Shown here: piece after piece, positions 1-8,380 of the stretch
Numbering within the stretch: the first letter of the stretch is position 1
Layout of the letters: the number at the start of each line of letters is the position of its first letter
DNA from: Planctomycetota bacterium
GTDB lineage: Bacteria > Planctomycetota > MHYJ01 > WSZJ01 > JACPWG01
Direction: 5' to 3'
Length of the DNA: 56,173 nucleotides
Assembly: GCA_016197205.1 (NCBI GenBank)
Contig: JACPWG010000167.1
Span: 1-56,173, forward strand
Made by a program: the position numbers and the translations under genes
Notes under the pieces: model-generated
The model's input: only the letters and a program-made list of their open reading frames with translations
Database searches by the model: none
What the model was told of the DNA's origin: nothing

Positions 1-376
1 CAAACGGACGACGAAACCACAAAGCCAAAAAGGCACGAAGACCACGAAGGACGCTGTGTGAGGGGGGCGAGTTTGGCTCGGCCAAAAAACGCCTTTGTGG
101 TCTTAGTGACTTCGAGTCTGTGTGGTTTCGTCGCCGGCGAATCTGGAGACGCTTTCAAGAAGTTCACCGGTAGGGGTCCAAATCTCAAATTTCGCCCGTG
201 TCTAGCTGGGACGCGGAGCCATGATCTAGCCATTTGCCGCCGTCGGTCGAGTTTAGCCTCAGTTCGGGTTGTTGTTTCTTTCTGACAGGACAACGGGATC
301 CACTGGATCCGGCAGTGGAAAATCCCTTTGATCCTGTGATCCTGTCAAAAGAAAGTCGCTAGGTGCCCGAATCGAC
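1..376. repeat. Repeat-rich leader: inverted module plus partial R1 element
   Basis: No convincing gene. Positions 9-21 (CGACGAAACCACA) are repeated inverted at 121-133, giving a 13-bp perfect inverted pair around a purine-rich spacer with AAGGCACGAAG-like units. Positions 181-280 match the 3' third of the dispersed element R1 (better copies at 31769-32046 and 52831-53108), sharing GGACGCGGAGCCATGATC. It is followed by a palindromic tail at 284-346 built of ACAGGAT/ATCCTGT units, also found after the copy at 31769-32046. The short reading frame at 58-285 is judged non-coding because it runs through both repeats. Confidence 0.7.
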
Positions 377-3091
377 ATGTCAACCGCTTCGTGTGGCGAT
401 GCGTACCTCCCCGTGAACCGTTACCTTCGTTTTTGGGCTTCGGGCGCGAGCCTGAGTTGGATTTTGCAATCGATGTTTCGCTCTCTCTCCTCGTCTGCTT
501 CCATCACGGGGCGGCCGCTCCCGCTCCCGGACGGCCGGGCCTTCACTCCCGCTCACCTCGACCAGGACTTCGGCGCCGGCTCGCAGCTCGCGCGGACCGG
601 GGTTCGTGCCCTCTACGGCGCCCTTCTCGCACTGCGCGACCGCCGGGCTCGGGGTCGCTTCCATGCCTGGAAAAAAAACTTCGGCGAGGCGAGCGGGCAC
701 GACCTCGATACCGCCTTCGCGAAGCTCGAGCCACTGGCGAGCGCCTACGACCTCGGCCCCTGCCGCCCGCGTCCCGCCGAACTGCTCTTCTCCCTGCACA
801 GCTACTTCGCTCTCGTCTTGAAGCTGCTCGCCGCGCAGGTGGTCGCAAGCGCGCGTGGCCGCGGCGGACCGCCTGGGGTGGACAACCAGGCCTCGACCGA
901 CGCGTTCCTCCTGGACCGCATGCGGGCGGTTGAAACCGCGACGGTCTTCTCCGTTTCCGCCCACGCCAACGGACCCGCCGGCGACCCGTTCGCGTGGTAT
1001 CTCTCGGCATGGCTGCCGCCGGTCGTGAATTGGGTCCGCGCGCTCGCGACCCGCCTTGACGCCTACGATCCGAACACCCTCCGGCTCGGCCCCCACGCAG
1101 GGCACGACCTCCTCAAGGGGCTCTACCAGGGGCTCTTTCCGAAGCCCGTGCGCCGCCATCTGGGGGAACACTACACGCCGGATTGGCTCGCCGACTACGT
1201 GCTCGACGGCGTGGGCTACGACGGCGATCCCGACCGAACGTTCCTCGACCCGGCCTGCGGCTCGGGGACGTTCCTGGTTCGCGCGATCTGGCGAGTGCTC
1301 GCTTGGTACGAGGGCCGTCGGCCGCGCCCGCCGTACGACGAGAAGGAGCTGTGTCGCAGGGTGTTCGCGAACGTCACCGGCCTGGACCTGAATCCCCTGG
1401 CGGTCATCGCCGCGCGGACGAACTACCTGATCGCTCTCGGAAGACTGCTTGCGCACGCGGAGCCGGTCGCCGTCCCTGTTTTTCTCCGCGACGCACTCCT
1501 CGCACGCGCCGCCGGTGTCGATGGAGTGGGTGACCTCGCCGACGCACGGCGCGAGGAACGCGGTGACGGACGGTGCGACGTAGGGCGCGTAGGACGACCC
1601 GTTGGCGAGCCGAACTCGCCACCGCCCGCCACCCTCGCTCGGGCGGAATTCGTCGTGGGCAACCCGCCCTGGATCAACTGGGACGACTTGCCGGCCGGTT
1701 ATCGCGAGCGCACGAAGAGCCTTTGGCGACGCAACGGCCTGTTCAGCCTCCGCGGCGCACGCGGGCGCTCCGGCGGGGCGAAAAAAGACCTCTCCATGCT
1801 CTTCGTCTACGAGGGGCTCCGAAATCTCGTTACTGAAAAGGGCCGGCTCGGCTTCGTCCTTCCCCAGACCCTTTTCAAAACCGAAGGGGCCGCGGACGGG
1901 TTTCGGCGGTTCTCGCTGCCCGCCGTGGGGGCGGCAGCGGAGAGCCCCTTCCGGGTGCGGCGCGTCGACGATTTGAACGCGCTGCGACCGTTTGCGGGCG
2001 CGACCAACCGCACGGCGGTTTTGTTTGCTGACCGGGACGGGACCACGCGCTTTCCGGTCGAGTACCGGTACTGGGTGCCCCGGGGGCGCGTCGCGGTGCC
2101 GGAGGAGGCTGGGCTTGCATGGGTCCTGCGCGCCGCGGTCCGGCGGCTCGCCTTTGTCGCGGAACCGGTCGAGCCCGACCATCCCACCGGTCCCTGGCTG
2201 ACGGTGCCACAAGCCCTGCGCGGCGAGCTTCGGAAGGCGATGGGCCGCTCCGCATACCAGGCGCAAGCCGGCGTGACCACCTGCGGCGCGGACGGCGTCT
2301 TCCTGGTTCGGACGGAGCGACGAGTGTCGCCGGACGCCTGGCGGATCCGAAACGTGCCGGACGCTGGAAGGTCGGCAGTCCCGGAGCGACAGGGGGAAGT
2401 CCTGGGGGATTTCCTCTATCCGGTGTGCCGGGGGCGGGACATCGCCCGCTGGAGCGTCCGCACGGAGTACCTCGTCCTCCTGGCCCAGGATCCCGAGGCG
2501 CGTCGCGGACTCGACGAGTCGTCCCTGCGCCGCCATGCGGGGACGTGGAAGTTCCTTTCCAGTTTCCGGAAGGAGCTCGAGGCCCGGAGATCGAAGCTCC
2601 TCCCTCGCCCGCCCTTCTACTCGATCTACGGCGTGGACCGGCGGACCCTCGCGCCGTTCAAGGTCGTGTGGGGACGGGTGGGGAAGACCGTGGCCGCCGG
2701 CGTCGTCGGCACGCGCGCGTGCGAGCTGGGTCCACGGCCCGTCGTCCCGTTCGAGGCGATGCTGCTTCCGCTGGAGCGCGAGGAGGAGGCGCACTTTGTC
2801 TGCGCGGCGCTCAACTCCCTGCCGGCACAGCTTATCGTCGCGGCGAGTATTGCGCTTCATCCGGACACGCACGTGCTGCGGCGCGTGCGGGTGCCGCGGT
2901 TTGAGCCCGCGAACCCCCGCCACCTGGCTCTTGCGGCCCTGTCGCGCTCCTGCCACCTTGCGGCGGAAGCGAAGAGCGACGCGGAGCTGGCGCGACAGGA
3001 GGCGGCGCTCGACCTCGCGGCCATGGATCTCTGGGGCCTGGATTGCGGAGCCGCGTCGCTCCTGCGGGCGTGCTTGCGTCACCTGTTGTGA
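377..3091 (+). CDS. Eco57I-like (type IIG-like) DNA adenine methyltransferase
   Basis: Class I amino-methyltransferase of 904 residues that would transfer a methyl group from SAM to the N6 of adenine. The SAM-binding motif DPACGSGTF is near residue 290, the acidic loop GLDLNP near 335, and the catalytic NPPW motif near 428. About 250 mostly helical residues precede the catalytic core, and about 450 follow; the latter (VCRGRDIARW, then KVVWGRVGK) look like the target-recognition half of Eco57I-type enzymes. I cannot find a PD-(D/E)XK nuclease motif, so it may only methylate. A low-complexity stretch of about 40 residues (nt 1513-1645) separates the acidic loop from NPPW and looks inserted. No partner nuclease or specificity gene is present. 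Neither the ATG at 377 nor the one at 473 has a clear Shine-Dalgarno, so the first 32 residues are uncertain. Confidence 0.85.
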   Translation: MSTASCGDAYLPVNRYLRFWASGASLSWILQSMFRSLSSSASITGRPLPLPDGRAFTPAHLDQDFGAGSQLARTGVRALYGALLALRDRRARGRFHAWKKNFGEASGHDLDTAFAKLEPLASAYDLGPCRPRPAELLFSLHSYFALVLKLLAAQVVASARGRGGPPGVDNQASTDAFLLDRMRAVETATVFSVSAHANGPAGDPFAWYLSAWLPPVVNWVRALATRLDAYDPNTLRLGPHAGHDLLKGLYQGLFPKPVRRHLGEHYTPDWLADYVLDGVGYDGDPDRTFLDPACGSGTFLVRAIWRVLAWYEGRRPRPPYDEKELCRRVFANVTGLDLNPLAVIAARTNYLIALGRLLAHAEPVAVPVFLRDALLARAAGVDGVGDLADARREERGDGRCDVGRVGRPVGEPNSPPPATLARAEFVVGNPPWINWDDLPAGYRERTKSLWRRNGLFSLRGARGRSGGAKKDLSMLFVYEGLRNLVTEKGRLGFVLPQTLFKTEGAADGFRRFSLPAVGAAAESPFRVRRVDDLNALRPFAGATNRTAVLFADRDGTTRFPVEYRYWVPRGRVAVPEEAGLAWVLRAAVRRLAFVAEPVEPDHPTGPWLTVPQALRGELRKAMGRSAYQAQAGVTTCGADGVFLVRTERRVSPDAWRIRNVPDAGRSAVPERQGEVLGDFLYPVCRGRDIARWSVRTEYLVLLAQDPEARRGLDESSLRRHAGTWKFLSSFRKELEARRSKLLPRPPFYSIYGVDRRTLAPFKVVWGRVGKTVAAGVVGTRACELGPRPVVPFEAMLLPLEREEEAHFVCAALNSLPAQLIVAASIALHPDTHVLRRVRVPRFEPANPRHLALAALSRSCHLAAEAKSDAELARQEAALDLAAMDLWGLDCGAASLLRACLRHLL

Positions 3092-3106
3092 GGAGAAGCA
3101 ATTGCT

Positions 3107-3136
3107 TTGACACCCGAAGAGAAGCGGTGCTAGAAT
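3107..3136 (+). promoter_or_regulatory. Sigma-70 promoter of folD
   Basis: TTGACA (3107-3112), 18-bp spacer, TAGAAT (3131-3136). It lies 15 bp after the methyltransferase stop and about 100 bp before the folD start, so folD is transcribed independently of the methyltransferase. Confidence 0.75.
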
Positions 3137-3236
3137 TCGCGCGTCCCGCGGGGGCTCGTCGGTCGGTTCCCCGATCCGGAGAGACCGACGGCTCCGGGGC
3201 ATGGCCACGCCGCGTCGGGGCGTCCGGAGGTGAAGC

Positions 3237-4196
3237 GTGGTTGCGCAACTCCTCGAGGGAGGCCCGCTCGCGCAGCGGATCAAGGAGACCTTGCGGGGCG
3301 AAGTGGCTGCGCTTCGGCAGCGGGGGGTCGTACCCCGGCTCGTCGCCGTCTATTTTCAGGGCGACCCCGAATCCCTCGTCTATGTGCGGAAGCAACGCAA
3401 GGCCTGCGAAGCGCTCGGGATCTGCTGTGACAGCCGCGAGCTGCCGGTCGATTCGACCGAAACCGGGGTAGCGGAAGTCATTCAGGAGCTGAACGACGAT
3501 CCCACGGTGACCGGGATCCTCCTGCAGACGCCCCTCCCTCCACAGATCGTCGGCTCCCGGATGCAGGCGCGCATCGATCCGTGGAAGGACGTCGAAGGCC
3601 TGCACCCGGTGAACATGGGCGGGCTGCTGTACGGGACGTACCGGGTGGCCCCATGCACCGCGGTCGGGGCCGTGGAGCTGCTTCGGACGATCCGGCCGAG
3701 TCTTGCGGGGCTGGAGGTGACGATCGTCGGGCACAGCAAGACGGTCGGGAAGCCGCTCGCCTTGCTCCTGCTCGAGTCCGCGCTCGAGGCGCCGACGCCG
3801 ACGATTTGTCACGTCGCGACCGGGGACCTTGCGGCGCACACGCGTCGGGCGGACGTTCTGCTCGTCGCTGTCGGCAAACCGGAGCTGATCCGGGGGCCGA
3901 TGATCAAGCCCGGCGCCGTCGTGGTGGACATCGGGATCAATCTCGTCGAGGTGTTGGATGCGGCGGGGCGGCCGGTGCTGGATGAGAAGGGGAACCCACG
4001 CCGCCGGCTGGTGGGGGACGTGGAATCCGCAGGCGCACGGGAAGTCGCGTCCTGGCTCACGCCGGTCCCCGGCGGAGTCGGGCCGGTGACGGTGATGATC
4101 CTGCTTCGGAACACGGTCGAATGCGCCAAGGCCTTGGCCGAGCTGGGTCGGACGACCCGAAGCGCGAGTGTGCCGACCCCGTCCGGGTCGGTTTAG
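3237..4196 (+). CDS. folD: Methylenetetrahydrofolate dehydrogenase/cyclohydrolase FolD
   Basis: Bifunctional cytosolic enzyme converting 5,10-methylene-THF to 10-formyl-THF, feeding purines and fMet-tRNA. GTG start with GGAGG six bases upstream; 319 residues, slightly longer than usual (about 285-300). The substrate-domain motif reads YVRKQRKAC: the lysine equivalent to E. coli Lys56 is kept, but the preceding conserved lysine is glutamine. The usual QLPLP is QTPLP and KDVDG is KDVEG. The NADP-domain motif GHSKTVGKP and the C-terminal PGGVGPVTV are normal. The remaining motifs make FolD secure; the substitutions may affect the balance of the two activities (inference). It has its own promoter upstream, and a tiny membrane-peptide gene follows. 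Confidence 0.95.
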   Translation: MVAQLLEGGPLAQRIKETLRGEVAALRQRGVVPRLVAVYFQGDPESLVYVRKQRKACEALGICCDSRELPVDSTETGVAEVIQELNDDPTVTGILLQTPLPPQIVGSRMQARIDPWKDVEGLHPVNMGGLLYGTYRVAPCTAVGAVELLRTIRPSLAGLEVTIVGHSKTVGKPLALLLLESALEAPTPTICHVATGDLAAHTRRADVLLVAVGKPELIRGPMIKPGAVVVDIGINLVEVLDAAGRPVLDEKGNPRRRLVGDVESAGAREVASWLTPVPGGVGPVTVMILLRNTVECAKALAELGRTTRSASVPTPSGSV

Positions 4197-4272
4197 TGTG
4201 AAATTGAGCTGTGAAGGCCGGTGCGGGCGTGCGAAAGCCGCCGGGCGCGGGCCGTAGAGAAGGAGAAGACAG

Positions 4273-4386
4273 ATGGAGGAGGTCACCCTCACCCTCGTCG
4301 CCATCGGCGTGGTGACGCAGATCTACATGCTGATCAAGTTCGTCGGCCTCGCCCACAAGATCGAGGCTCACCTCGAGAAGCGGTAG
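4273..4386 (+). CDS. 37-residue single-span membrane peptide
   Basis: An ATG with a near-ideal Shine-Dalgarno (AAGGAG, 7-base spacing) opens a 37-codon frame beginning MEEVTLTLVAIGVV and ending in LEKR. Residues about 4-26 are hydrophobic and would form one transmembrane helix, followed by a charged amphipathic tail (HKIEAHLEKR). It lies 76 bp after folD and 27 bp before the convergent TPR gene. No family is recognised. The ribosome-binding site and helix plus charged tail argue that it is real; its size means it could still be chance. Confidence 0.5.
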   Translation: MEEVTLTLVAIGVVTQIYMLIKFVGLAHKIEAHLEKR

Positions 4387-4413
4387 CCGAGGAGGGCCGG
4401 CCCCGGCGGGGGG

Positions 4414-5127
4414 TCAGGAGAGTCCTTCGATGCGCCGGCGAGCGTATTCGGCGAGTTTTGTGCCCGTCGCCTCCTTTTCGAATGTCAGGAGGACTTGACG
4501 GGCGCCTGCCCTGTCCCCCCTCCTCTCCGCGAGGATTTCGGCGAGGCGGAAAGCCACCACGCCCTTGGGCTCCAGCTCCTGCAGCTTCGGGACCACCGCG
4601 CTCAAGCAGGCGATCGCCGCGTCGACCGCCTCCAGCTTCAGGTGGATCTCCGCCATCCGCCTCCACGCCTCCGCGTCCTCCGGGTCGCTCGCGACGTATT
4701 TCCGGTAGGCCGCCAGCGCCCCCTCCCAGTCCTGTTTCCTCTCCAGGGCCTCGGCCTGATCGTAGGTTCGGGCGACCTTGAGCTGGTCGAGGGACAGAAG
4801 AAACCTCTGCCCGCGCTGGAAGTACTCCCCGACCAGAAACGTGAGGAAAGGGAGCAGGCAGAAGGCGGAGAGAGCCATCATCGCGAGCAGGAACATGAAG
4901 TCCCCCGCCGCCGCCATCCCGTTGCCCGCGGCCCCCGCCGCCCCGGCTTCTGAGAATCCACAGGTCACTGCCAGCGAGAGCCCGCCCAGCGACAACACCG
5001 CGAAAAGTGCGTGCATCGGGATCGAGCGCCCGCACTCGATGCGTCCGATGCGCGTGTTGCGCCTCACGAGGATGGACACGACCACGTTTAGCGCACACGA
5101 AAGCCACATCGCCGTCGCAAAGCCCAT
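4414..5127 (-). CDS. Membrane-anchored TPR protein
   Basis: About 237 residues. The N-terminal half has three or four hydrophobic segments: one at the start (MGFATAMWLSCALNVVVSI), one near residues 40-57, and one at 78-100. The C-terminal half (about 115-237) has two or three TPR-like helical pairs (for example EALERKQDWEGALAAYRKYV). It is probably a cytoplasmic scaffold tethered to the inner membrane; no enzymatic motif is seen. The chosen ATG at 5127 has CGGAG seven bases upstream; an ATG 42 nt further up (5169) has AGGA too close to be convincing. It converges with the 37-residue gene. Function unknown. Confidence 0.75.
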   Translation of the reverse strand: MGFATAMWLSCALNVVVSILVRRNTRIGRIECGRSIPMHALFAVLSLGGLSLAVTCGFSEAGAAGAAGNGMAAAGDFMFLLAMMALSAFCLLPFLTFLVGEYFQRGQRFLLSLDQLKVARTYDQAEALERKQDWEGALAAYRKYVASDPEDAEAWRRMAEIHLKLEAVDAAIACLSAVVPKLQELEPKGVVAFRLAEILAERRGDRAGARQVLLTFEKEATGTKLAEYARRRIEGLS

Positions 5128-5311
5128 CCGCGCACTCCGGAGTGAACGCCGACGCACACGCCTGCGCATTGTTCCTGGGTGATCGCCCCCACCAACCTAA
5201 TCGAAAAGCCCCCCCGTTTCAATCCTTCCCGATCGCTCCGCAGCCGGATCCTCCCCTCGCCCGTCCACCCGTTCTCGCCGCGCCCAGGACCCGCCGACAG
5301 TAGGTGGAAGG

Positions 5312-5346
5312 CCTACCCTGGTAGGGGCACGGCCCCGCCGTGCCCT
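5312..5346. repeat. REP-like palindromes (GTAGGGGC family)
   Basis: CCTACC-CT-GGTAGG overlaps a second hairpin GGGCACGGC-CCC-GCCGTGCCC (5325-5345). A related hairpin, GTAGGGGCGCCCC-type, lies inverted at 35977-36004. The rest of 5170-5407 shows no gene. Confidence 0.6.
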
Positions 5347-5407
5347 CGACCCGCCGCCGCCCCCCCTTCCCATGCACTCCGCTCGCTCTGCTCCCGACCC
5401 ATCGCCG

Positions 5408-5442
5408 AAAAAAAAAGAGGCTGGCCCTTTCGGACCCGCCTC
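5408..5442 (-). terminator. Rho-independent terminator after the amidase gene
   Basis: Read on the minus strand, GAGGCGGGTCC and GGGCCAGCCTC form an 11-bp stem (one mismatch, one G-T) around a GAAA loop, followed directly by nine T residues. It is 31 bp past the amidase stop at 5474. Confidence 0.85.
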
Positions 5443-5473
5443 GTCGAGCGCTTGCTCTCGTTTCCCCAGGGCG

Positions 5474-6532
5474 CTACAGCCCCACGTTCGTCGAGTAGTC
5501 CCCGTGGAACCACCGGGACGCGCCGCCGAAGAAGACGTTTTGCCAGACGCCGCTCGTGCCCGTCCGGACGTACATCTCGCCGTTGTGGGCCTGTCCCACG
5601 ATCGAGGCCGAGGTCGAGGCGCCGGACCGCACGTTCAGGACGCCCGTGGTCACCTTCCGCGCCGTCGCGCCCACCTGGGTCAGATAGCTCCCGGAGCACC
5701 AACCCGTGTTTCCGCGGTACCAGATCTTCCTCCAACCACCGGAGGAGGACATCGAAACGTACACTTGGCCGTTCGCCACGCCGCCGATGATCGAGTTCGA
5801 CGTGCTCGGCCCGCTCCGGACGTTCAGGGATCCGGTGGTCACCTTCATCGCCGCCAGTCCGCCGCTCGACGGCGGGGCGGGCGCAGGGGCCGGCGCCGGG
5901 GCCGGGGGCGTCACGCCGCCGCCGCTCGAGGAGCCGCCGACCAGCGCCATGAAGTGCGTCCAGTTCCAGTGCGGGCCCGGATCGGTGTGGTGGCCGGCGC
6001 CGCCGTAGCCCGACCCGTCCGGATCCGGGACTTCCTGGTGGCCGATGATGTGATGCCGGTCCTTCGGGATCCCGTAGGTGTCGCAGATCCAGCGGACCAG
6101 CGCCGCCGACTTCGCGTACTCGGCCTCGGTGTACCCGCCGCTCGACGCGTAGCCGGCGTGCTCGATCCCGATCGACTTCGAATTGTACGTCCAGTTCCCC
6201 GCATGCCAGGCGATGTCCTTGTCCGCCACCATCTGCGTCAACGCGCCGTCGTAACCGATGACGTAGTGCGCGCTCGCGCTCGCGGCCGAGTTCTGGAACC
6301 AGGAGATCGCGCCCGCGGCCGAGCCCTCGATGTCGTGAATGACCACGTACGTCAGCGGTCGGCCGGCCGAGTGCGCGGTGTAGTTCGCCGTGCTCGCGGG
6401 CACCCAGGCCGCAGCGGGCTTCGGCGTCGCGAAGGCTGTCTGGGGAAGGAGGGCCATGCCGAAAATCACCATCCCCACGACCGCCGCGCCCTGCCACCTG
6501 CCCTTGCCGGCTTCCGTCGTGCACTTTTTCAT
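5474..6532 (-). CDS. Secreted N-acetylmuramoyl-L-alanine amidase with two SH3b domains
   Basis: A 352-residue preprotein. The signal peptide runs to about residue 36 (hydrophobic GAAVVGMVIFGMALL, cleavage after TAFA). Residues about 45-190 form an amidase_2/PGRP-like zinc hydrolase that cleaves the MurNAc-L-Ala amide: ligand His in VIHDIEG, IGIEHAG, GHQEV, then HHTDPGPHW supplying the distal His/Asp. A Pro-Ala linker leads to two bacterial SH3 repeats (SLNVRSGPSTS and VLNVRSGASTS), which usually bind the cell wall. The start was moved to the ATG at 6532, which has GGAGG eight bases upstream and begins directly with the signal peptide; the longer frame to 6643 adds repeat-like sequence. Transcribed alone, with a strong terminator. 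Likely wall turnover or lysis of other cells. Confidence 0.9.
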   Translation of the reverse strand: MKKCTTEAGKGRWQGAAVVGMVIFGMALLPQTAFATPKPAAAWVPASTANYTAHSAGRPLTYVVIHDIEGSAAGAISWFQNSAASASAHYVIGYDGALTQMVADKDIAWHAGNWTYNSKSIGIEHAGYASSGGYTEAEYAKSAALVRWICDTYGIPKDRHHIIGHQEVPDPDGSGYGGAGHHTDPGPHWNWTHFMALVGGSSSGGGVTPPAPAPAPAPAPPSSGGLAAMKVTTGSLNVRSGPSTSNSIIGGVANGQVYVSMSSSGGWRKIWYRGNTGWCSGSYLTQVGATARKVTTGVLNVRSGASTSASIVGQAHNGEMYVRTGTSGVWQNVFFGGASRWFHGDYSTNVGL

Positions 6533-6865
6533 GGCTTTAGCCTCCGTTCCTTTTCTACCCCTGATCTTTCTCGGAGGTGTTGGCCATCTTGGGCGCGCCT
6601 CGTACATGTCAACATTAGCAATCGTGGTGCCGCGAATTGACATGCATTGGCGAATAATTTTATAACGTGTTCAATTAACATGTTGCGGCGCGCATATGGT
6701 CCTTGTACGCATGAGCTTCCCCAGCCCTGTAAGGGGCGGCTTACGGCCGTGGGGTCCGGCTGTTACGACCGGGAACGGTTTGGGCCCTTCTTGTCAACCC
6801 CGTCCGCGCAGTCGTTACGGTTCGTGTCAAGCGGGTCCGGCCCGTGCCCCGCCTCGCCATTCGAC
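6533..6865. other. AT-rich divergent intergenic region with palindromes
   Basis: Gene-free region between two divergent secreted-protein genes. Positions about 6600-6700 are far more AT-rich than the rest. They contain CATGTCAA and TTGACATG as an inverted pair, a plus-strand TTGACA-18-TATAAC, and further CAATTAACATG-like partial inversions. It probably holds the amidase promoter and a regulator site; which strand the TATAAC serves is undecided. The open frame starting at 6647 is not used, because a better promoter and start lie downstream. Confidence 0.5.
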
Positions 6866-6894
6866 TTGACCCGACCCGGGGCGGTCGCTATAAT
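6866..6894 (+). promoter_or_regulatory. Sigma-70 promoter for the secreted protein at 6986
   Basis: TTGACC (6866-6871), 17 bp, TATAAT (6889-6894). This near-consensus promoter is 91 bp upstream of the chosen start and rules out upstream in-frame starts. Confidence 0.85.
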
Positions 6895-6985
6895 TCCCGC
6901 CCCGCATCGGGAACCAAACGTGCGGATCCGTGTTGTTTTTTCCTTCCTGACTCTCTTCCACATCGTGACCGGGAGGTATCTCCAC

Positions 6986-8305
6986 ATGGGAGGCGGACGC
7001 ATTCGCTCTTGGTACTGGCTGGTCGTGGGCCTTCTGCTCGCCGCCCGCATGGTCGCCGCCGGCGACCTGGCGGACAAGGCGGCCGCGTACGATGCCCTCG
7101 TCCCGCTCCGTCATCTCCCGCACGACACCATCTTCGATCCCATCTTCACGGCGCCCGGCAGCACCACCATCGCGGGGTACTCGGACTTCGGCGACTCCGC
7201 GATCTGGACCGGGCATTACCTCGCCTCGCAGGCCTATCGCTACGCGGTGACCCACAGCCCCGTCGCGCTCGACAACGCCCGCCGCGCCCTCACCGGGATC
7301 ACCCGCCTGGTCGCGGTGGCCGGGAACCAGGGCTACCTCGCCCGTGCCGCCGTGCCGGTCGGCTCTCCGTGGGCGGCGCAGTTCATCGGCTCCAATCCCA
7401 TCGTGACCCTCCCCGCGCCCGTCCACCCCCGCATCCACCCTCCCGAGGCCGGCCACGTGTTCTACAAGAGCACGGTCGGCGGCGTCGCCTACTACTGGGA
7501 AGGGACGATCTCGCGCGACCAGTACTCCGGCGTGATGTACGGCATGTCCATCGCCTGGGATCTGCTCCCCCTCCCCGACGTCCGCGCGAAGATCGCCTCC
7601 AACGTCACCAAGATCGTCAGCTTCCTCGAAGGGCACGGCTGGACGCCGATCTCACCCGACGGCGAAATCGCCACGACCTTCCTCGGCCGCTCCGAACAGA
7701 TCCTCGCCTTCCTTCAGATCGCCCGTCAGGTCAACCCGGGCGCCTTCGCCGCCGCCTACAACGCACGCGCGAAACAGCTCTGGAAGACGGTCTGGATCGC
7801 GCCGTTCACCGAGACCTTCGACGTCTACGGCTCCTACTACAAATTCAATCTCGACCACATCAACCTCTTCAACCTGATCCGCCTCGAGCCCGACCCGAGC
7901 CGCCGCTCCACCTACGGCAAGGCCTTGTCGCAATGGCTCCGGCCGCCGCTGGCCAGTCACGGCAACGTGCACTTCGACTACATCTACGAAGCCGCCCTCG
8001 GTCTCCACGACGCGGGCATTTTGGCCTATGACCTGTCCGCCCTCGCCCTGTTTCCGGCCGCGCCGCGGCTGGATCTCGCGGTCGTCAACAGCACCGACCC
8101 GACGATCGCGCGCGCGTGGCTGCACCCCGAGCTGGCGGACCAGGCCCTCCCCGTCAACCGTCGCCCCCCCAGCGACTTCCTCTGGCAACGCGGCCCCTTC
8201 AACCTCGACGGCGGCGGCGACGGCAGCCGCGCCTACCCGGGGATCGACTACCTGCTGCCGTACTGGATGGGGCGCTACTACGGCTTCCTCCCGGCCGGCT
8301 CGTAG
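6986..8305 (+). CDS. Secreted protein of unknown function, possible alpha/alpha-toroid fold
   Basis: 439 residues starting MGGGRIRSWYW, with a hydrophobic segment (LVVGLLLAARMVAAG) that is a signal peptide or anchor. GGGAGG lies nine bases before the ATG, and a strong promoter lies upstream. The mature part is rich in Trp/Tyr and in paired helices (GHYLASQAYRYAVTHS, QILAFLQIARQVNPG), with many Asp-Gly and Asn-His motifs, resembling (alpha/alpha)6 glycan-active enzymes. I cannot name a family or a catalytic pair. The next gene follows after a hairpin. Envelope or extracellular location is inferred from the N-terminus. Confidence 0.7.
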   Translation: MGGGRIRSWYWLVVGLLLAARMVAAGDLADKAAAYDALVPLRHLPHDTIFDPIFTAPGSTTIAGYSDFGDSAIWTGHYLASQAYRYAVTHSPVALDNARRALTGITRLVAVAGNQGYLARAAVPVGSPWAAQFIGSNPIVTLPAPVHPRIHPPEAGHVFYKSTVGGVAYYWEGTISRDQYSGVMYGMSIAWDLLPLPDVRAKIASNVTKIVSFLEGHGWTPISPDGEIATTFLGRSEQILAFLQIARQVNPGAFAAAYNARAKQLWKTVWIAPFTETFDVYGSYYKFNLDHINLFNLIRLEPDPSRRSTYGKALSQWLRPPLASHGNVHFDYIYEAALGLHDAGILAYDLSALALFPAAPRLDLAVVNSTDPTIARAWLHPELADQALPVNRRPPSDFLWQRGPFNLDGGGDGSRAYPGIDYLLPYWMGRYYGFLPAGS

Positions 8306-8325
8306 CGTTCCGGCGAGCCTCTGCT

Positions 8326-8355
8326 CGCGGAGCGCAAGAGGCCTGGCGCTCCGCG
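8326..8355. promoter_or_regulatory. GC-rich hairpin between 6986 and 8381 genes
   Basis: A perfect 10-bp stem (CGCGGAGCGC with GCGCTCCGCG) around a 10-nt loop, without a T-run. It ends 25 bp before the next start codon, so it could be a weak terminator or affect translation. Confidence 0.45.
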
Positions 8356-8380
8356 GTACTCAGGAGGAGCCTCGGGTCAC

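Noticed and set aside
380..3283. Long antisense frame (967 codons) opposite the methyltransferase
   Set aside because: Arg/Pro-rich shadow of a GC-rich gene; the plus strand carries all family motifs. Similar shadows at 9542-11215, 26521-28164, 27887-30523, 43471-44943 and 53897-56116 were rejected for the same reason.
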